A stretch of DNA of 64,000 bases, taken from the NCBI GenBank assembly GCA_002812745.2, contig NCSJ02000026.1:1-64000 (forward strand), written 5' to 3'. Origin of the DNA: Scytalidium lignicola (Eukaryota; Ascomycota; Leotiomycetes). Made by a program: the position numbers and the translations under genes. The notes under the pieces are model-generated. The model had not been told where the DNA came from, did no database searches, and saw nothing but the letters and a program-made list of their open reading frames with translations. Positions 11,951 through 24,006 of this stretch are shown here, piece after piece. Positions within the stretch are counted from its first letter, which is position 1, and every line of letters begins with the position of its first letter.

Positions 11951-12083
11951 GTCAGTACACTATCGATATAACATGTAGTATGTCACTTTATGGGTGATAT
12001 ACTAGTTGTGTTGGTGGTTGATTGATTGTGAAGGTGGTGCTGTAGCTTAAGGCTACAGTCCCCCACTACCTAATTGGGACTAG
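11951..12083 (-). repeat. Dispersed non-coding repeat, copy A (RIP-like mutated)
   Basis: The reverse complement of this stretch matches the sequence at 39479-39606 and part of 20762-20860: an AATTAGGTAG block, a GCTTAAGCTAC-type inverted motif, an ACCTTC block, repeated AATCAATCAA/CAACACAA, then AGTGAC..GCTACGTGTTAT. In this copy GACGTGCTACGTG has become GACATACTACATG, three transitions of RIP type. It may extend to about 12128. The element class is unknown; solo LTR and MITE remnants are both possible. Confidence 0.6.
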
Positions 12084-12659
12084 CTAACATGTGACTGATG
12101 GCGTCTACACGTGACTAGTCCACCAACAATAAAGATTGATCATAATATTTTGGTTAATTGAAAAACAAGCTAAATAAAATTCAAATGAATAGTCCATATT
12201 TTAATTAGCTCATATTTGAACTTGAGAGATATTTGAATATGAACTGACATTTAAATAACTTATTAAGTAATGACATATGAACGATAAGACATAAGTAAAA
12301 GCTACTTTAAATCTTGAACTGCTGTAGAAGTGAGCAGAGGGCTTTACTGTTGTGCAGGTTACTGTTTTAAAGCTTAATAACACATGGAGTGTTGATTTTG
12401 CAGAGGCTGTCAAGATGATGAAAGTACTTAAAGTGCATGATAGTTTGAAAAGTGCTATTTGTAAGGATATAGAGTTTCTTCTAGTTCAACTTGCTCATTT
12501 TATAAAAATGAGATGATAGCCGAGTTTGGAGTGCCTTCGTATTCATATCTCTCTCTAATTGCTATAACTGCGTGAATTTTCTCTCTGGGTATAGTTGTGC
12601 TTTAAATGAACAACGGTTAAATGACTTAAACTCCATCCTATATTCGATCTCTCAGTTAG

Positions 12660-13480
12660 CAGCAATTGTCACTTACGCACCTGGAATCAAACACAACTCT
12701 CCAACTGTGGTACACCAAGTGTCCATATCGAGTTCCAGTAATCCAGATGCCCCAATTAAAAAGGGCGACATGGACTACACATACGAGTCTGTATCTTCGA
12801 CAGGCTTCGTACTTCCTAATCACCCGCATTACGAGGCCAGTGCAGCTGGTCCAGCACATTCAAGAAGTCTAATGTTTCTGAGGAAACATCTTCGTGGTCC
12901 GTATTTTGATCTTGAGAAAATCTGGGATGAGCACACCATGTTTGAATTCGGTGAGAGAAACGTTGAGAAGACTATGGCAACAATGGTTGAGGAGCAGTAT
13001 GACAATCATATACCAACAGTACGTATAGCTGGCATCTATCTCTCTAGGAGAAAGTAACAATGTTCATCCTACTTAAACAGATGACTGGAGGAATTGGCCG
13101 AAAAGCCCCGACGAACTTTTATCGCGATCACTTTATATTCAGCAACCCCGAGGACACCAAACTGGAACTCGTAAGTTGAACAGTTGGCTTGGATAGAGTC
13201 ATTGTTGAGTTCATATTTAACTTCATACATGACCTTGCCATTGACTGGCTGTAAGAAAATTCCTCTCGTCGCCTGCCGCCCCTTTTGAATTTCTTGAAGT
13301 GTGGACTCTGATATTACCTAGCATCCCTGGAATACCACCAACACACAAGCACGTCCGCATTCCATTCACCTCAATAGTTAACATCCGTGGGATAGGCTTT
13401 TTTACGGACATATCGCCTAGGACTAAGCAACTATCCTTCGACAACTTGATCTTTTGCCAATCTTCCATTTCCTTATGCAC
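12660..13480 (+). pseudogene. Broken SnoaL/NTF2-like gene (family often annotated carboxymethylenebutenolidase)
   Basis: Three exon-like blocks rebuild a known fungal family. Block 1 runs to 13018 and includes LRGPYFDLEKIWDEHT and a VEKTMATMV segment. Block 2 is 13081-13250, with MTGGIGR and YRDHFIFSNP. Block 3 starts at 13322, with PGIPPT and VRIPFTSIVNIRG. Introns 13019-13080 and 13251-13321 have GT-AG ends. The gene is dead as written: an in-frame TGA at 13177-13179 replaces an expected Arg codon, one base is missing at the G run 13389-13391, and in the restored frame TAG (13418) and TAA (13424) replace expected Trp and Gln codons. All three stops are RIP-type transitions. I could not find a start codon. 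The enzymatic name is family convention, not proof of activity. Confidence 0.65.
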
Positions 13481-13933
13481 TCCCTAATAGCCGTGTGCCG
13501 GCCGCGGGGGAAAGATTCGAATATCGAATACTAACAGCAGGTATTTAGACAGCGGAGAAATTAGTCGATGAGAGTAGTATTCTGAGCTATGAGATGCTAG
13601 GATTGGAGATCAGAGAAGTTGATGATGTGTAGTGTTTTAGCGGATGTGAGTACGTACACATGGTACGCTGTCATGGCGGTGAGATGAGAACGAATTGAAA
13701 CAGGATTAGGGTCTGGAGTTCGACGTGTCAGACCCATATTTGTTCGAAAATACCTTTCTACTTCAAGAACAAGCTGCTTCCTCTAAGGGAATATATGAAA
13801 CTGGGAAATTCCATCCAATTAACATGATGAGGCCCGGTTGAGTGTTTCGAGAGAGTTGTCTAACACGTGCTTTCTTAACTCCGCCACAGTCTAGCCTTCC
13901 TCCTTATTCTCTATTATTTGCGCATAGGTTTAA

Positions 13934-14359
13934 TTATTCTCCAATGACGTAGGTACACCCTTCTACGCCAATCCAGACTTCATGAACCTTGTCAGCATCG
14001 ACATCGATTCGATCTCCAACACCGAATGTTTTCTTCTGGGGATCCTTGTCTTGCGGATAGCAGATTGTCAATTCCCCGCGCAAGATCAGATGTGTAGTTA
14101 ATCCCCGATGTGAGTGAGGCGGGTAGTAAGCATTCCTAGTTAAGGGTAAATACCTCATTAATTAACAATTTTGAGTCCAAAAGCCAAGGTGACGTCTCAC
14201 CGGGGATTGGCAGGGCTGCCTTTGAGCGAGGCTGTGCTGAGTGAGGTGGGACATCGGTGATTAGACTTACGGGCTATCCGACCAGGTAAAAACGTGCGAG
14301 AAGCCCCATGATCGGACGGTTTGTTGGGGATTGGGATCTTTGCTGGCGTGGTTGGCCAT
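13934..14359 (-). CDS. Small cupin-domain protein
   Basis: Two exons, 14359-14271 and 14135-13934, join across a 135-bp intron (GTAAGT...CTAG) to give 96 residues. Joining at the codon for Pro yields an unbroken cupin: a first motif PPHSHRGLTTHLILRGELTI (metal-type H-x-H with a following G) and a second part with GVGDRIDVDADKVHEVWIG. This is about the size of a single-domain cupin. Cupins of this form act as small metal-dependent isomerases, dioxygenase-like enzymes or binding proteins, and the substrate cannot be read from sequence. It sits between the broken SnoaL-like gene and phospholipase C, so it may be part of the same accessory region as the P450/BBE block, but that link is weak. Confidence 0.75.
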
Positions 14360-15167
14360 TGTTTGCAAGCGGTTTGTGCTGAATTTGTGCTGGAGACGAA
14401 CGTGGAATGAACGTGGAATTAACGTGGTTGAGTCTACAACAGCATATGGGGATGAGGCTGTTGTCGTCATGTGCTACTTGTGATTGAGGCACCCCGGCTG
14501 GCTTTCCATCATCGGCTCAGGGACGACCTGCGGGGGTCTCCGCCAAGGCGCAGTCGAGTGGAAATTGGTTCCTTTCTCCTTTCCTAACATTGCTTTCCAA
14601 GTGACACTTAGTCCTGGGCCAGAAGGATATCATCTCGAGATTCTAGGACTGCGAAACGAAACCAATCCTACGTGTCAGTGCAGCCTTGTACTCAGTGGGC
14701 TGTGAGCGGTGCCCACCATGTCATCCCCAGCACGGTCCAGCGCCGATGCAGGCATCGCCCAAGCCTTGCTTGCTGTCACCTCGAGCTGAAAGTCTGGAGC
14801 CTTCTCTCAAAAAGGCCATTGATTTCGCAATGTCTTTCACAGACCGAAATATCAATCTCGAACTCACTTCCATCGTTGTTCGCATATCATAAATCGATCT
14901 GTCTCTTCCTATCTAATGTATAAATAGTATTCATACACAATAATCCTTATTCTTTCTGGTGAGTAGGCTGCAAGTCCCTGTCCTATCACATAACTTCTCT
15001 TGCGGACCCGCCGAGCTTCAAAAAAAACTGCTGTGCCAGTCTGAAAGGATCAAAGACACCGCAGCCAAATCTCTTTGTTTGACGATCGGGAGAACTACTT
15101 GGGTATTAGATTGACACCATTACTGATCATATCCATCTAGTCCTTATACCCCGCGATCTCGGTCAAC
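14360..15167. other. Intergenic region between divergent cupin and PLC genes
   Basis: This is presumably the shared promoter space. Short open frames at 14484-14923 overlap each other in different frames and show no family signature. No repeat or RNA gene was seen. Confidence 0.5.
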
Positions 15168-17652
15168 ATGCCCCTCACCTCCCCGTCGGGCAATCATCTG
15201 TCTCTCCACACGTTAATGGCAGTGTCAACAATGTTCTCGCCAACTCATCACCTGCATCTTCGGCATATTGAGCACACTGGTGGCGGAGATGCTACGTCAC
15301 CGGGATCAGCACATCGATTTTATCTGACGGATGAGATTCGAGACCACCTACGGAGTATCTATGACAATATCTGTGCAGGAGAAGGCACGCTCTCCAAAGA
15401 AAGATTTGCAGAGTGGTTGAATACTGTTCAGCGACAGGCGATTGAACCTCTAGATAAGGAGCACTACAAGTTTGTAGAGTTTCTTGAGATGGTCTATTAT
15501 AACCACGGTTTGGATATCGTTCGAGGCGCCGGTGAGAAGGATCTGTCGTACCCGATCACCAATTACTATATAAGCAGTAGTCATAATACCTATCTTCTGG
15601 GGAACCAGCTGTCTTCGAAAAGCTCCACAGATGCTTATAAGAATGTATGTGTTTTCATTCAACTATTTCCATACCAAAATCCATTCTAATTAGACATCAC
15701 CTTAGGTCCTTCTGCGGGGCTGCCGGTGTATCGAGATCGATGTGCATAATGGAGAACAACCGGAAGCAAAATCAACAGAAGGAGCATCACTCTTTCCACC
15801 ACCGAAGACCGAACACAAACGGCACACATCCGGGAGTACGCTTTCGAGTCGAGCAGGGGCAGCCGTAGAAAAGGTCGAAGAAAAGTATGAGAGTGCCAAG
15901 CATAAAATTGCAGAGAAAATCTTAGGGAAGGAACCCGCACACCAGGAAGAACCTGATCGAGCGGATCAAGTGTCAATTGGAGAATCCATTGAACGTCCCC
16001 CATCGTCTCGATCAATGAGAGTTGGCGAGCCCCTTGTCCTACATGGATGGACACTTACGACACCTGTGGGATTTCGAGCCGTGTGCAGAACCATCAGAGA
16101 AACTGCGTTTGAAACAAGCAAGTTGCCAATTATCATCAGTTTAGAGGTTCATGCAGATCTGGAACAGCAAGAGGTCATGGTCAAGATTATGAAGGAAGAA
16201 TGGGAAGGCTTCCTGGTCGACCAACCTAACCCAGATTGTGATCCTGACGAAAGAGTTCCAAAACTCGAGGACCTCCTTAATAAGATCCTCGTAAAAGTCA
16301 AGAAAGCACCTACTACTAACAAGCTCGAGTTAATGCAAACAGTGAGCACCAACTCACTTGCACCTATTCCAACGGTAAATGATGGGGATTCCAATCATTC
16401 CGGCTCTGAAGATGAGAGGTCTAGCAAGAAAAAGGTCAAAATCTGTGAATCACTCAGCAATCTCGGAATATACACTCATAGCGAGCACTTTGTGAGCTTC
16501 GAGTCTCCATCGGCAAAGAAACCACCGCACGTCTTCTCAATTGGCGAAAGTCAAATAATGGAGCTTCATGAGGAGCAGCGGGCAGAGATGTTTGCTCACA
16601 ACCAAAATTTCTTCATGCGAGCATATCCCGCTGGTTTCCGAATCGACTCATCGAATCTCGACCCGTCAAACTTCTGGCGCAAGGGTATTCAAATGGTGGC
16701 GATGAATTGGCAGACATGGGATGAAGGGATGATGCTCAACGAAGGTATGTTTGCTGGTGAAAATGGTTGGGTCTTGAAGCCTCCGGGGTATCGCAGCATG
16801 GATCCTGCACAGAACCAGGTCGAGGCCATCCAGCACAAGACATTAGATCTGAAGATAACTGTCTTGGCTGGACAAGACATCTCCACCCAACCTCATCAGA
16901 CGGAGAGAGGCACTCATCTCTATGTGAAGTGCGAGCTGCATGCTGAAAAGCAGGAAGAGAAATCCGCCGAACCTATTGAAGATGGGGGTCGTGTGAAAGA
17001 AGGAGTGGAGTACAAACAGAAGTCGCCGCCGGGTAAAGGTGATCATCCAGATTTTGGAAAGGAGGGCTTTACGTTTGAGTTTCTCAACATTCCAAACGTA
17101 GTTGAAGAGTTAAGTTTTGTCAGGTGAGCCCACTTCTTCTTCCTATTTGGCTTTGCCATTTCAGCCATGTTTCAAAAGCCGTGCATCAGCGTTTCGCTGC
17201 AGCTGCTGTCCATTACACGGACACTGCAACTTCGATGGTTTGATATCTTCCTTGATTAGAAGAAGAAACTTTTAACTCATTTGTGTTTCCATGTGTCTAT
17301 ATATGCGATCTTGGAAGTTTACTCTGTGGTCTCATTTGAAGAGTTTCATCTGATGAGGATATGATATTGTCTTTATTACAACTATCCTAATAGTACTAAC
17401 TAGATAAACCATGTTTCTCTCGTGTTTACATCATTACTTGCAAGCATCATTACATCGTTGAACGTACGCTAACTTTACTACTATTTTAGATTCAAAGTGG
17501 AAGCCAAATATACCTTGGACTGGGTAGCACCGTGGGCTTGTATTAGATTAGATCGCCTTCGACAAGGCTACCGATTCGTCAACCTTCTTGATTCAAAGGG
17601 TATTGCAACCCCTGGTATCTTATTGGTAAATGTTGAGAAGGTTCTGCGGTAG
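15168..17652 (+). CDS. PLC1: Phosphoinositide-specific phospholipase C
   Basis: Three exons (15168-15644, 15706-17123, 17490-17652) give 685 residues. The enzyme hydrolyses PIP2 to IP3 and diacylglycerol. Domains in order: a short N-terminus, an EF-hand-like segment (about 60-105), an X domain with the first catalytic His in SSSHNTYLLGNQLSS, Ca-binding residues in CIEID and in IISLEVH, and the second catalytic His in LHGWTLTT. A Y domain follows with SLSNLGIYT and RAYPAGFRIDSSNLDP, then a C2 domain that ends in exon 3 with FKVEAKYTLDW. No PH domain is visible, as in other short fungal PLCs. Odd feature: roughly 80 charged, low-complexity residues sit inside the X domain between the CIEID strand and HGWT. 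The third intron boundary (17124-17489) leaves a large 366-bp intron. Confidence 0.92.
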
Positions 17653-18098
17653 TCGAGAATTAGCAGCCTTTTTGAGATGGTAATACGTATTAGAAAATCA
17701 AGGATCGACTAAGTCTGAGTGCTTAGTAAAGGAACGGAAATGAAGATAGTACATGCTAGGATACCCTTTATGGTGAGAAGGTTTTAAAGACAAAGAAAGT
17801 GGTGAGAAGTTGAAGTCAAAACTTGTGACGAGGTCTATGACGTGTGAGGCGAATATCATGCAAAGAAAAGATATTGCAAACTTCAAGGAGTAATGAGACA
17901 ATTGAGGGAAATTGTGAACTCTGGACGCTTTGATGGCGCACTACTTTGTACTCACATCTTTCTCATAGGAAGAATTAATACCTTGCCAATTGATTAGCTT
18001 TGGAATGAACCTTTCGAGGTTGCAAACATCACAACGTAAAAAGTATTGGTACATGATGAGACTGAAAAACTAAAGACTCGCCTCGTGAGTCGAGACTC

Positions 18099-18140
<42 letters not shown>

Positions 18141-18281
18141 ATAACAAACTCTAAATTTCTGATAATCTAAAGGCTTGCCTCAAATCACCATTCTACTTCT
18201 ACCAACCAAACTCGAAACCAACCACGTAATCTGAGTCCATAACAAGATCCGCCATGCACACAGGCTAGATATTCAGAAGCC
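17653..18281. other. Intergenic region between PLC and P450 3' ends
   Basis: The 3' ends of the convergent PLC and P450 genes face each other across this stretch. It contains the GA microsatellite listed separately. The 67-codon minus frame at 17698-17901 has no family signature and is not called. Confidence 0.5.
18101..18135. repeat. (GA)n dinucleotide microsatellite
   Basis: A pure GA run of about 35 bases lies in the 3' flank of the P450 gene. It is polypurine on the plus strand. Length may vary between strains. Confidence 0.95.
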
Positions 18282-20069
18282 TCACGACGGCGAGACTAAT
18301 TTGACCGTCACGCGGACACCAAGACTGCCGGGCTTTACCTGTGGAGTGGTCATGTCGTGATAGAAATCCACATCCTTGCGCCCAGTCTCAAAGAGTGTGA
18401 AGTCAAAACGGCGGAAAAGGGTGGCCAGAGTGATGTACATCTCAGCAATGGCCATCGTCATGCCGAGGCATTGCCGCGTTCCCTTACCAAAAGCCGTCAT
18501 GTAAAGAGACAGTTGCTTCTGGCCATCTGGTCCCTTGGGGTTATCTAACCAGCGCTCAGGCTTGAAGGTGTAGCTGTCTGGAAAGACTTCCTCATTGTGG
18601 TGCATGTGGTATGTGTCGAGGGAGACGGGCGTTCCTGGAGGGATAGTCCACTCTCGGTATTTGAAGGGCTTCTGCCAGGAAACGCGTGGGGAGCGTTGCG
18701 TACAGCCGTATGAGAGACGGAGGGCTTATTTCGCCAGATTTGTCAACATATATCATGTTGTCATATAAATTTTAACAACAGTACAACTTACTTTCTTGAA
18801 CACAGGCATTGAGATAAGGTAACTGCTGGAGCTCCGTCCATTGTGGAATTTTGTCTGGTTCTGAGATAGCTCTGGTCAACTCCTGGCGCAGGCGTTCTAG
18901 AACGGGAGGATTCGCGAGAATATGATATGAAGCGACGGTCAGGGCAAATTTAGTTGTTTCCAGGCCGGCCCCAATAATGCTGACTGCTTCATTCTGAAGG
19001 CGGTCTTCAGTCAATTCTGAAGGAGGCAGCTTCGACTTCAGAATGTCATCAAAGACCGTAGCATGAGCAGACGATTTGATTCCCTCATTTCTGCCACTTA
19101 ACAGATCCTTGATTTGGGCCCGCATTTCCTAATTTAAACTTTAGTAAAGATTCAATTTCACAAAAAGACATTTTGGAGTCTTTTGTAAGCATACACTTTG
19201 GAATTCAAGCACCGGCTTGAACGCAGGTGAAAGAGACTTGATTACTTTCTCAGGGATACAGTTCATCGCAGGTACGAGCCATGGAAGCTGAGTCATCCAA
19301 GGTCCAGAGTACACCAGGGCTTCCATGCCTTTTGTGAGAGGAGAATCCCAATTCTCCTTTTGAAGAAGTTCATAGGAGCGCCCAAATGCAAGACTGGTAA
19401 TCATGTCTGCCGTTAAACACCCGTACACATCGTTCAAAGAGACAGCTTTATCCTGACCAGCATATTCCTTTCGAAAGCGGACACATATCTTATCTACCAA
19501 AGTTTGCATAAACGGGCCATGACCTTGCATCTTGCGAGTTGTGAAGAATGGGTTGATGGCTGCGCGCCGGAGCTTGTGAAGGTGGTGATCACAAGTGGAG
19601 AATGTCGAATTCGGTATGTTGAATCGGTTCTCCCACGATTTCATTTTGTCGTATGGTTGCAATGCTGTATATACGATCTTATGGTAGTCGGGGTCGTCAA
19701 TGTGTATCTCGGAAGGGTTGATACGCACAATTGGGCCTTCCACGCGTGTTACTGACGGTTACGAGCAGGTAGAACGAGCTTAGATCATGTACACATACCA
19801 TATATCTCATGGAGCTGCTTGATATGCCTCGTAAAATGCCCCCCATCGCTTGCCAGTTCATAATAGGCCTCGTACCATTGGGTCACAGCTGCTAGCTTGG
19901 GTCCAGGAAACCTAGAAAGAGGATGAAAGTACAATCGATAGAAAGCCACGGTAGTTCCATAGAGGAGAATTGCGATGATTGCAGCGGTGGACAGAAGTAT
20001 CGGCCGCGGGATAGAATATAGAGATTCAGTACCCGTGACAATCCCCCCCATCTTAATGAACGCAGCCAT
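18282..20069 (-). CDS. Cytochrome P450 monooxygenase
   Basis: Four exons (20069-19799, 19736-19195, 19128-18792, 18724-18282) join in frame to 530 residues. An N-terminal membrane anchor ([20 protein letters not shown]) and the proline-rich hinge [13 protein letters not shown] put it on the ER. The exon 1/2 join rebuilds [17 protein letters not shown], which supports the intron 19737-19798. The I-helix reads GAGLETTK (about 323-331), the ExxR motif ETLR (383-386) spans an intron and reappears only when it is removed, and the heme loop is [10 protein letters not shown] with Cys about 470. All hallmark residues are present, so it should be active. The closest style is the fungal CYP families with a trichodiene- or benzoate-oxygenase-like [11 protein letters not shown] hinge; the substrate is unknown. 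The first ATG is at 20069; the upstream in-frame GTG was not used. It is divergent from the BBE oxidase gene. Confidence 0.93.
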
Positions 20070-20309
20070 TTTACTTTCTATAACCTGCACCGCCTGAGAG
20101 AAACAGGGAGCAGGAGCAAAGGAGACAATATCAAAGCTTTCTCCTTGGATTCTTGGGCTGGAGAACCATGAGGCCCCTTTACACTCTCCGTGGACAACAT
20201 CCTTGATCTCAAACCGCTTTTAACAAGAACGACGATAGTTGATAATGAATCCGTTCCTGTCAACAAATGTCGATCTGCTAGGGGTAAGTGCATTTCAAGC
20301 GCTAGCGGC

Positions 20310-20388
20310 GTAATCGTGCATTCGCGTGGTGTAATCATGTATCCGGCAGCGTGTAATCGTGCATCAGGCGGGGGGTGTAATCGTGCAT
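20310..20388. promoter_or_regulatory. Four spaced copies of GTAATCGTGCAT upstream of the P450 gene
   Basis: The 12-mer GTAATCGTGCAT occurs at 20310, 20353 and 20377, with a variant GTAATCATGTAT at 20331. Start-to-start spacing is 21, 22 and 24 bases, about two helical turns. The array lies roughly 240-320 bases upstream of the P450 ATG, between divergent P450 and BBE genes, where a cluster-specific activator would be expected to bind. The variant differs by two transitions. Binding is inference; it could also be a decayed tandem repeat. Confidence 0.5.
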
Positions 20389-20761
20389 CGTATTTCCCTC
20401 TCATGTCGCGGAATACAAAAGGTGGAGCAGAGTATACTGTAGCATTGTTAAGATTATACGGAGATGCGGCGGTATAAATTCATACAGTACTGGCAAGGGG
20501 GGAGGCCTTCCTGCACACCAACCTTATCCTTATTAAGTAGTAACGCTGCACTACTTTTGGATAAAACGTTTTTTTTTTTTGGTAGTCATGAGGATGAAGT
20601 TCTAATAAATAACAGTAGTGTACTGCAGCGCTATACGAATACTTCACTACAAGTTCCAATTACTATCAATAACTTTTTTGATTTTAAAATGCCTCTTTTA
20701 ATTTTCTTGTTCCTGTTTCTTCTTAATTATCAAGCGTTGTATTTGTTGGTGATACAGCTTC

Positions 20762-20860
20762 AGGCTACTCTACTCGTCACCACCTTCTGAATATGATCAA
20801 CCATCAACACAATTAGCATATTATCATATACGTGACGTGCTACGTGTTATCGATGGTGTA
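20762..20860 (+). repeat. Dispersed non-coding repeat, copy B
   Basis: It shares AGGCTACTC, ACCTTCTGAA, ATCAACACAATTAGCATAT and GTGACGTGCTACGTGTTATCG with the copy at 39479-39606, and the same blocks in mutated form with 11951-12083. It lies in the P450-BBE intergenic space, closer to the BBE gene. Confidence 0.65.
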
Positions 20861-21624
20861 TTATTATAGTTTTGTATAATATCAAGAAAAGTTCTGTTTT
20901 TTTTGNTTTTTTTTGAAAAAATCTCGACAATTCAATCAATCAATAAAGAAAGAATATTCTTTAATTTTTATTGAAAACCTGACCAGACCAATAATAAATT
21001 CTTATTAATTAGACATTTTTAGCTGTAAGATTCTTATAACAGGGCTTTAGTGTTCTATGCGATGCTTCTGTTTTGCGCCCGAAGACCACCTCAAAAGGGT
21101 TTAGTTAAATAGCGCGACGGATGAGAACTACGACAATCTCCGCTGTCAGCCTAAATAAATAATAATCATACATGCTTCAGCTGTCAGCAAATCTCAGATA
21201 TTGCGAACGGAAAGCAATCTCTAGTGAGATGCAAATAGTTCCGATATCCCCCATGCAAAATGATCCAATTATATAGCATGGATGGAGGCTTTGGCGCAGG
21301 TAACCAGCTTCTTTATGGTATTCGGACTTTTGCATCTCGCTGTATATACAGGAGGATTACAATCCTAAGCCTCCTCTGGGGATAGTTTACCTCTAGAGGC
21401 ACATTTTTGGGGCCGTGGGTAAGAGATTCCCTAGTGGGATACTCTGTAGCATCATCTAAGCCTTTGCAAGGGTCGTCTGGAACGCCATGATAGCCATACA
21501 CTAATTTAACAAGAGGTAAAGTAACTTTCATGAAGCCTTATAGTCCTTGCAATGGTCTTTCAACTTGTGCGTGACAATATTATTTTATCACACACAGTTG
21601 CAGTATAGGATCATCTCTGTAGGA
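20861..21624. other. Upstream region of the BBE oxidase gene
   Basis: This stretch is AT-rich with T runs and an 'n' near 20906. No gene was recognised; the short minus frame at 21313-21531 is unsupported. Confidence 0.5.
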
Positions 21625-23523
21625 ATGGGGGTAGACGGCAGGATTTCCGTATTCGTTAGCAGGACATCTTCATTATTCTCTTTGAAGTCGTTCTTTGTTA
21701 TCTCCCTATGCTTGTTCTTGGATTCATCGTATGGATCTCCAACTCCAGCTACAACTTCTTGCCGCTGTCTTCCGACCGATACATGCTGGCCGAGCACACA
21801 GGACTGGGACCAATTGAACTCCACAATTGGAGGACGACTCATCCAGACCGTTCCTCTTGGCTCGCCCTGTCACGATCCATTCTACGACGAGGCAGAATGT
21901 GACAGCCTTCGGCAAGAATGGAATTTTCCAACTCTGGCGTAAGAAACAAATGCCTTGTTAGAGCAATTGACGCGGTCTGTGCTAATGAGCAATCGGTCAA
22001 TCTAGTTCTCAATACCCTTCGGCCATTGACGCACCCTACTTCCAAAACGGAACATGCGATCCTTTCCATCCGATTTCGAAGCCTTGCACGCTGGGCGGTC
22101 TTGTCAGCTACTCGATCAATGCCAGTAGCGTAGAGCACGTTAGTGCTGGCGTGGAGTTTGCACAGAAGAAGAACATTCGGCTTGTGGTAAAGAACACGGG
22201 ACACGAGTAAGTCGACAATTTGCTACAACTAGCAACTAGCAACTCCTCTAACATCTGTGTAGCTACTTGGGGAAGAGTACTGGAAAAGGAGCGTTAGGGA
22301 TTTGGACCCATCATCTCAATTCGATTGAAAGCTTTGCAAACTACACAGGTCCAACTTACACAGGACCCGCTCTCAAGATTGGAGCAGGCGTTCAAGCGTA
22401 TGCGGCTTACGATGCTGCTCATGAACTCGGGTACCGCGTAGTCGGCGGAACGTGCCCAACCGTCGGTCTTGCAGGAGGTTATTCGCAAGGAGGGGGTCAC
22501 TCGATGCTCAGCTCTCAATACGGCCTGGGTGCGGACAATGTGCTCGAATGGGAGGTCGTGACGGCGAATGGAACGCATCTGGTAGCCACCCCAGCGCAGA
22601 ATGCCGATTTATACTGGGCTCTTAGCGGCGGAGGACCAGGTACGTATGGCGTGGTGATTTCGATGACGACGAAAATGCACGAAGAGAGCCAAACCGGCGG
22701 TGCACTGCTCACGTTCAACATTGAGCCGAATCGCACCGATGCCTTCTGGGATGCCATCACGGTTTTGCAGGTGGGAATGGGCCCGCTGGTCGACCAAGGC
22801 ATGGCATCGGTTTTCGAAGTCACCAATTCGTCGGTTCTCGCCATTATTATCGCCCCGAACCAGTCGACCGCCGAAGTCACGGACGAACTGGCATTCATTA
22901 CCAATCACCTCGACCAACAGCAAATGCCCTACCAACTCAGCGTGAGCACCGATGCAACATACTACGATTACTTCGTGCGGTATTTTGGGCCTCTTCCAGA
23001 AGGTAGTTACCAGTCCGCCCAGCTCACGGGCAGCCGCTTGATCCCCCGTTCCGTCCTAGCCAATGCAACCTCCGCGGCTGCCATTACCAATGCGTACCGT
23101 GACATCGTGGCCAATGGCGACTGGACTTTGGGCTGTGTGGCCGTCAACGCCTCCCACGCCGTCGCCGGCAACACGCCTGCCGCGAACGCAGTGCTTCCTG
23201 CATGGCGCACCGCCGGCATCCACACCATCATCTACTCGCCATGGGACTGGGACGCTCCCGAGTCCGCCATGGTGGCCCGTGAGGCACATCTCACGAACAG
23301 CATCTCTCCGCGGATGGAGGCGCTCACTCCCGGGTCGGGCACGTATCTCAACGAGGCCAACTTCCAGCAGAAGGAGTTCCAGGAGAATTTCTACGGCGCG
23401 AATTACGGGCGGTTGAGGAGCATCAAGAAGAAATATGACCCGAAGGATTTGTTTTATACCGTTACGTCGGTGGGCAGCGAGGCTTGGGTGTTGGATGGGG
23501 AAGGGAGGTTGTGCCGACCTTGA
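21625..23523 (+). CDS. Secreted FAD-linked oxidoreductase, BBE family
   Basis: Three exons (21625-21938, 22006-22206, 22263-23523) give 591 residues. A hydrophobic leader (about 19-33) precedes SYGSPTPATTSCRC, suggesting secretion. The FAD-binding domain carries VVKNTGHDYLGKS, with His about 171, and VGGTCPTVGLAGGYSQGGGHS, with Cys about 236. Both residues are present, as in enzymes with bicovalently bound flavin. The C-terminal BBE segment is NYGRLRSIKKKYDPKDLFYT. The family oxidises alcohols, amines or ring systems with O2, and fungal members frequently sit in secondary-metabolite clusters. GC content and C-ending codons are higher in exon 3 than in neighbouring genes. The ATG at 21625 is the first in frame; an in-frame TTG upstream was ignored. 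Neighbours are a divergent P450 and a convergent SDR. Confidence 0.93.
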
Positions 23524-24006
23524 TTCAAGGAACCCTTTCTTCTCCTATGAGATGATGCACTTTCGATGTTGGTTCTCAAAAAACATTTTAAGATTTTCAA
23601 AAGAAGACGTTCGTTTATATTTTAAACTGTATATATTGTATTCATCTTCAACCTCTTAAAACATTACAGTCTTCTTTCATTTGTTTGGATTTCTCATACT
23701 GAAAGATGACTGATTTACGCATATAAAGTTAGAAATAGTTTTCCTAGTACCAATTAGCTTACTGCTTGCACAGATCTTGATAGTATTGCGTGACTCAAAG
23801 ACAGATATCTCGAAGTCTAAAATGTTGATTTAGCTATGTCTAGGAGTCGGTCTGGCTGGGCCTTTCCATTCTATTTAACTTAATAGGGATAAATTAATTG
23901 TCTAGCTATTATCTATTCCTCTAGATATTTATAAACAACAGCTTAACACGTCCATATTTTCTACATGGCATGAGCCATGTAGGCCTTTTCTCGCGCTTTC
24001 CATACT
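23524..24006. other. Intergenic region between convergent BBE and SDR genes
   Basis: This AT-rich 3'-3' space holds no gene, repeat or RNA signature that I could see. Confidence 0.5.
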
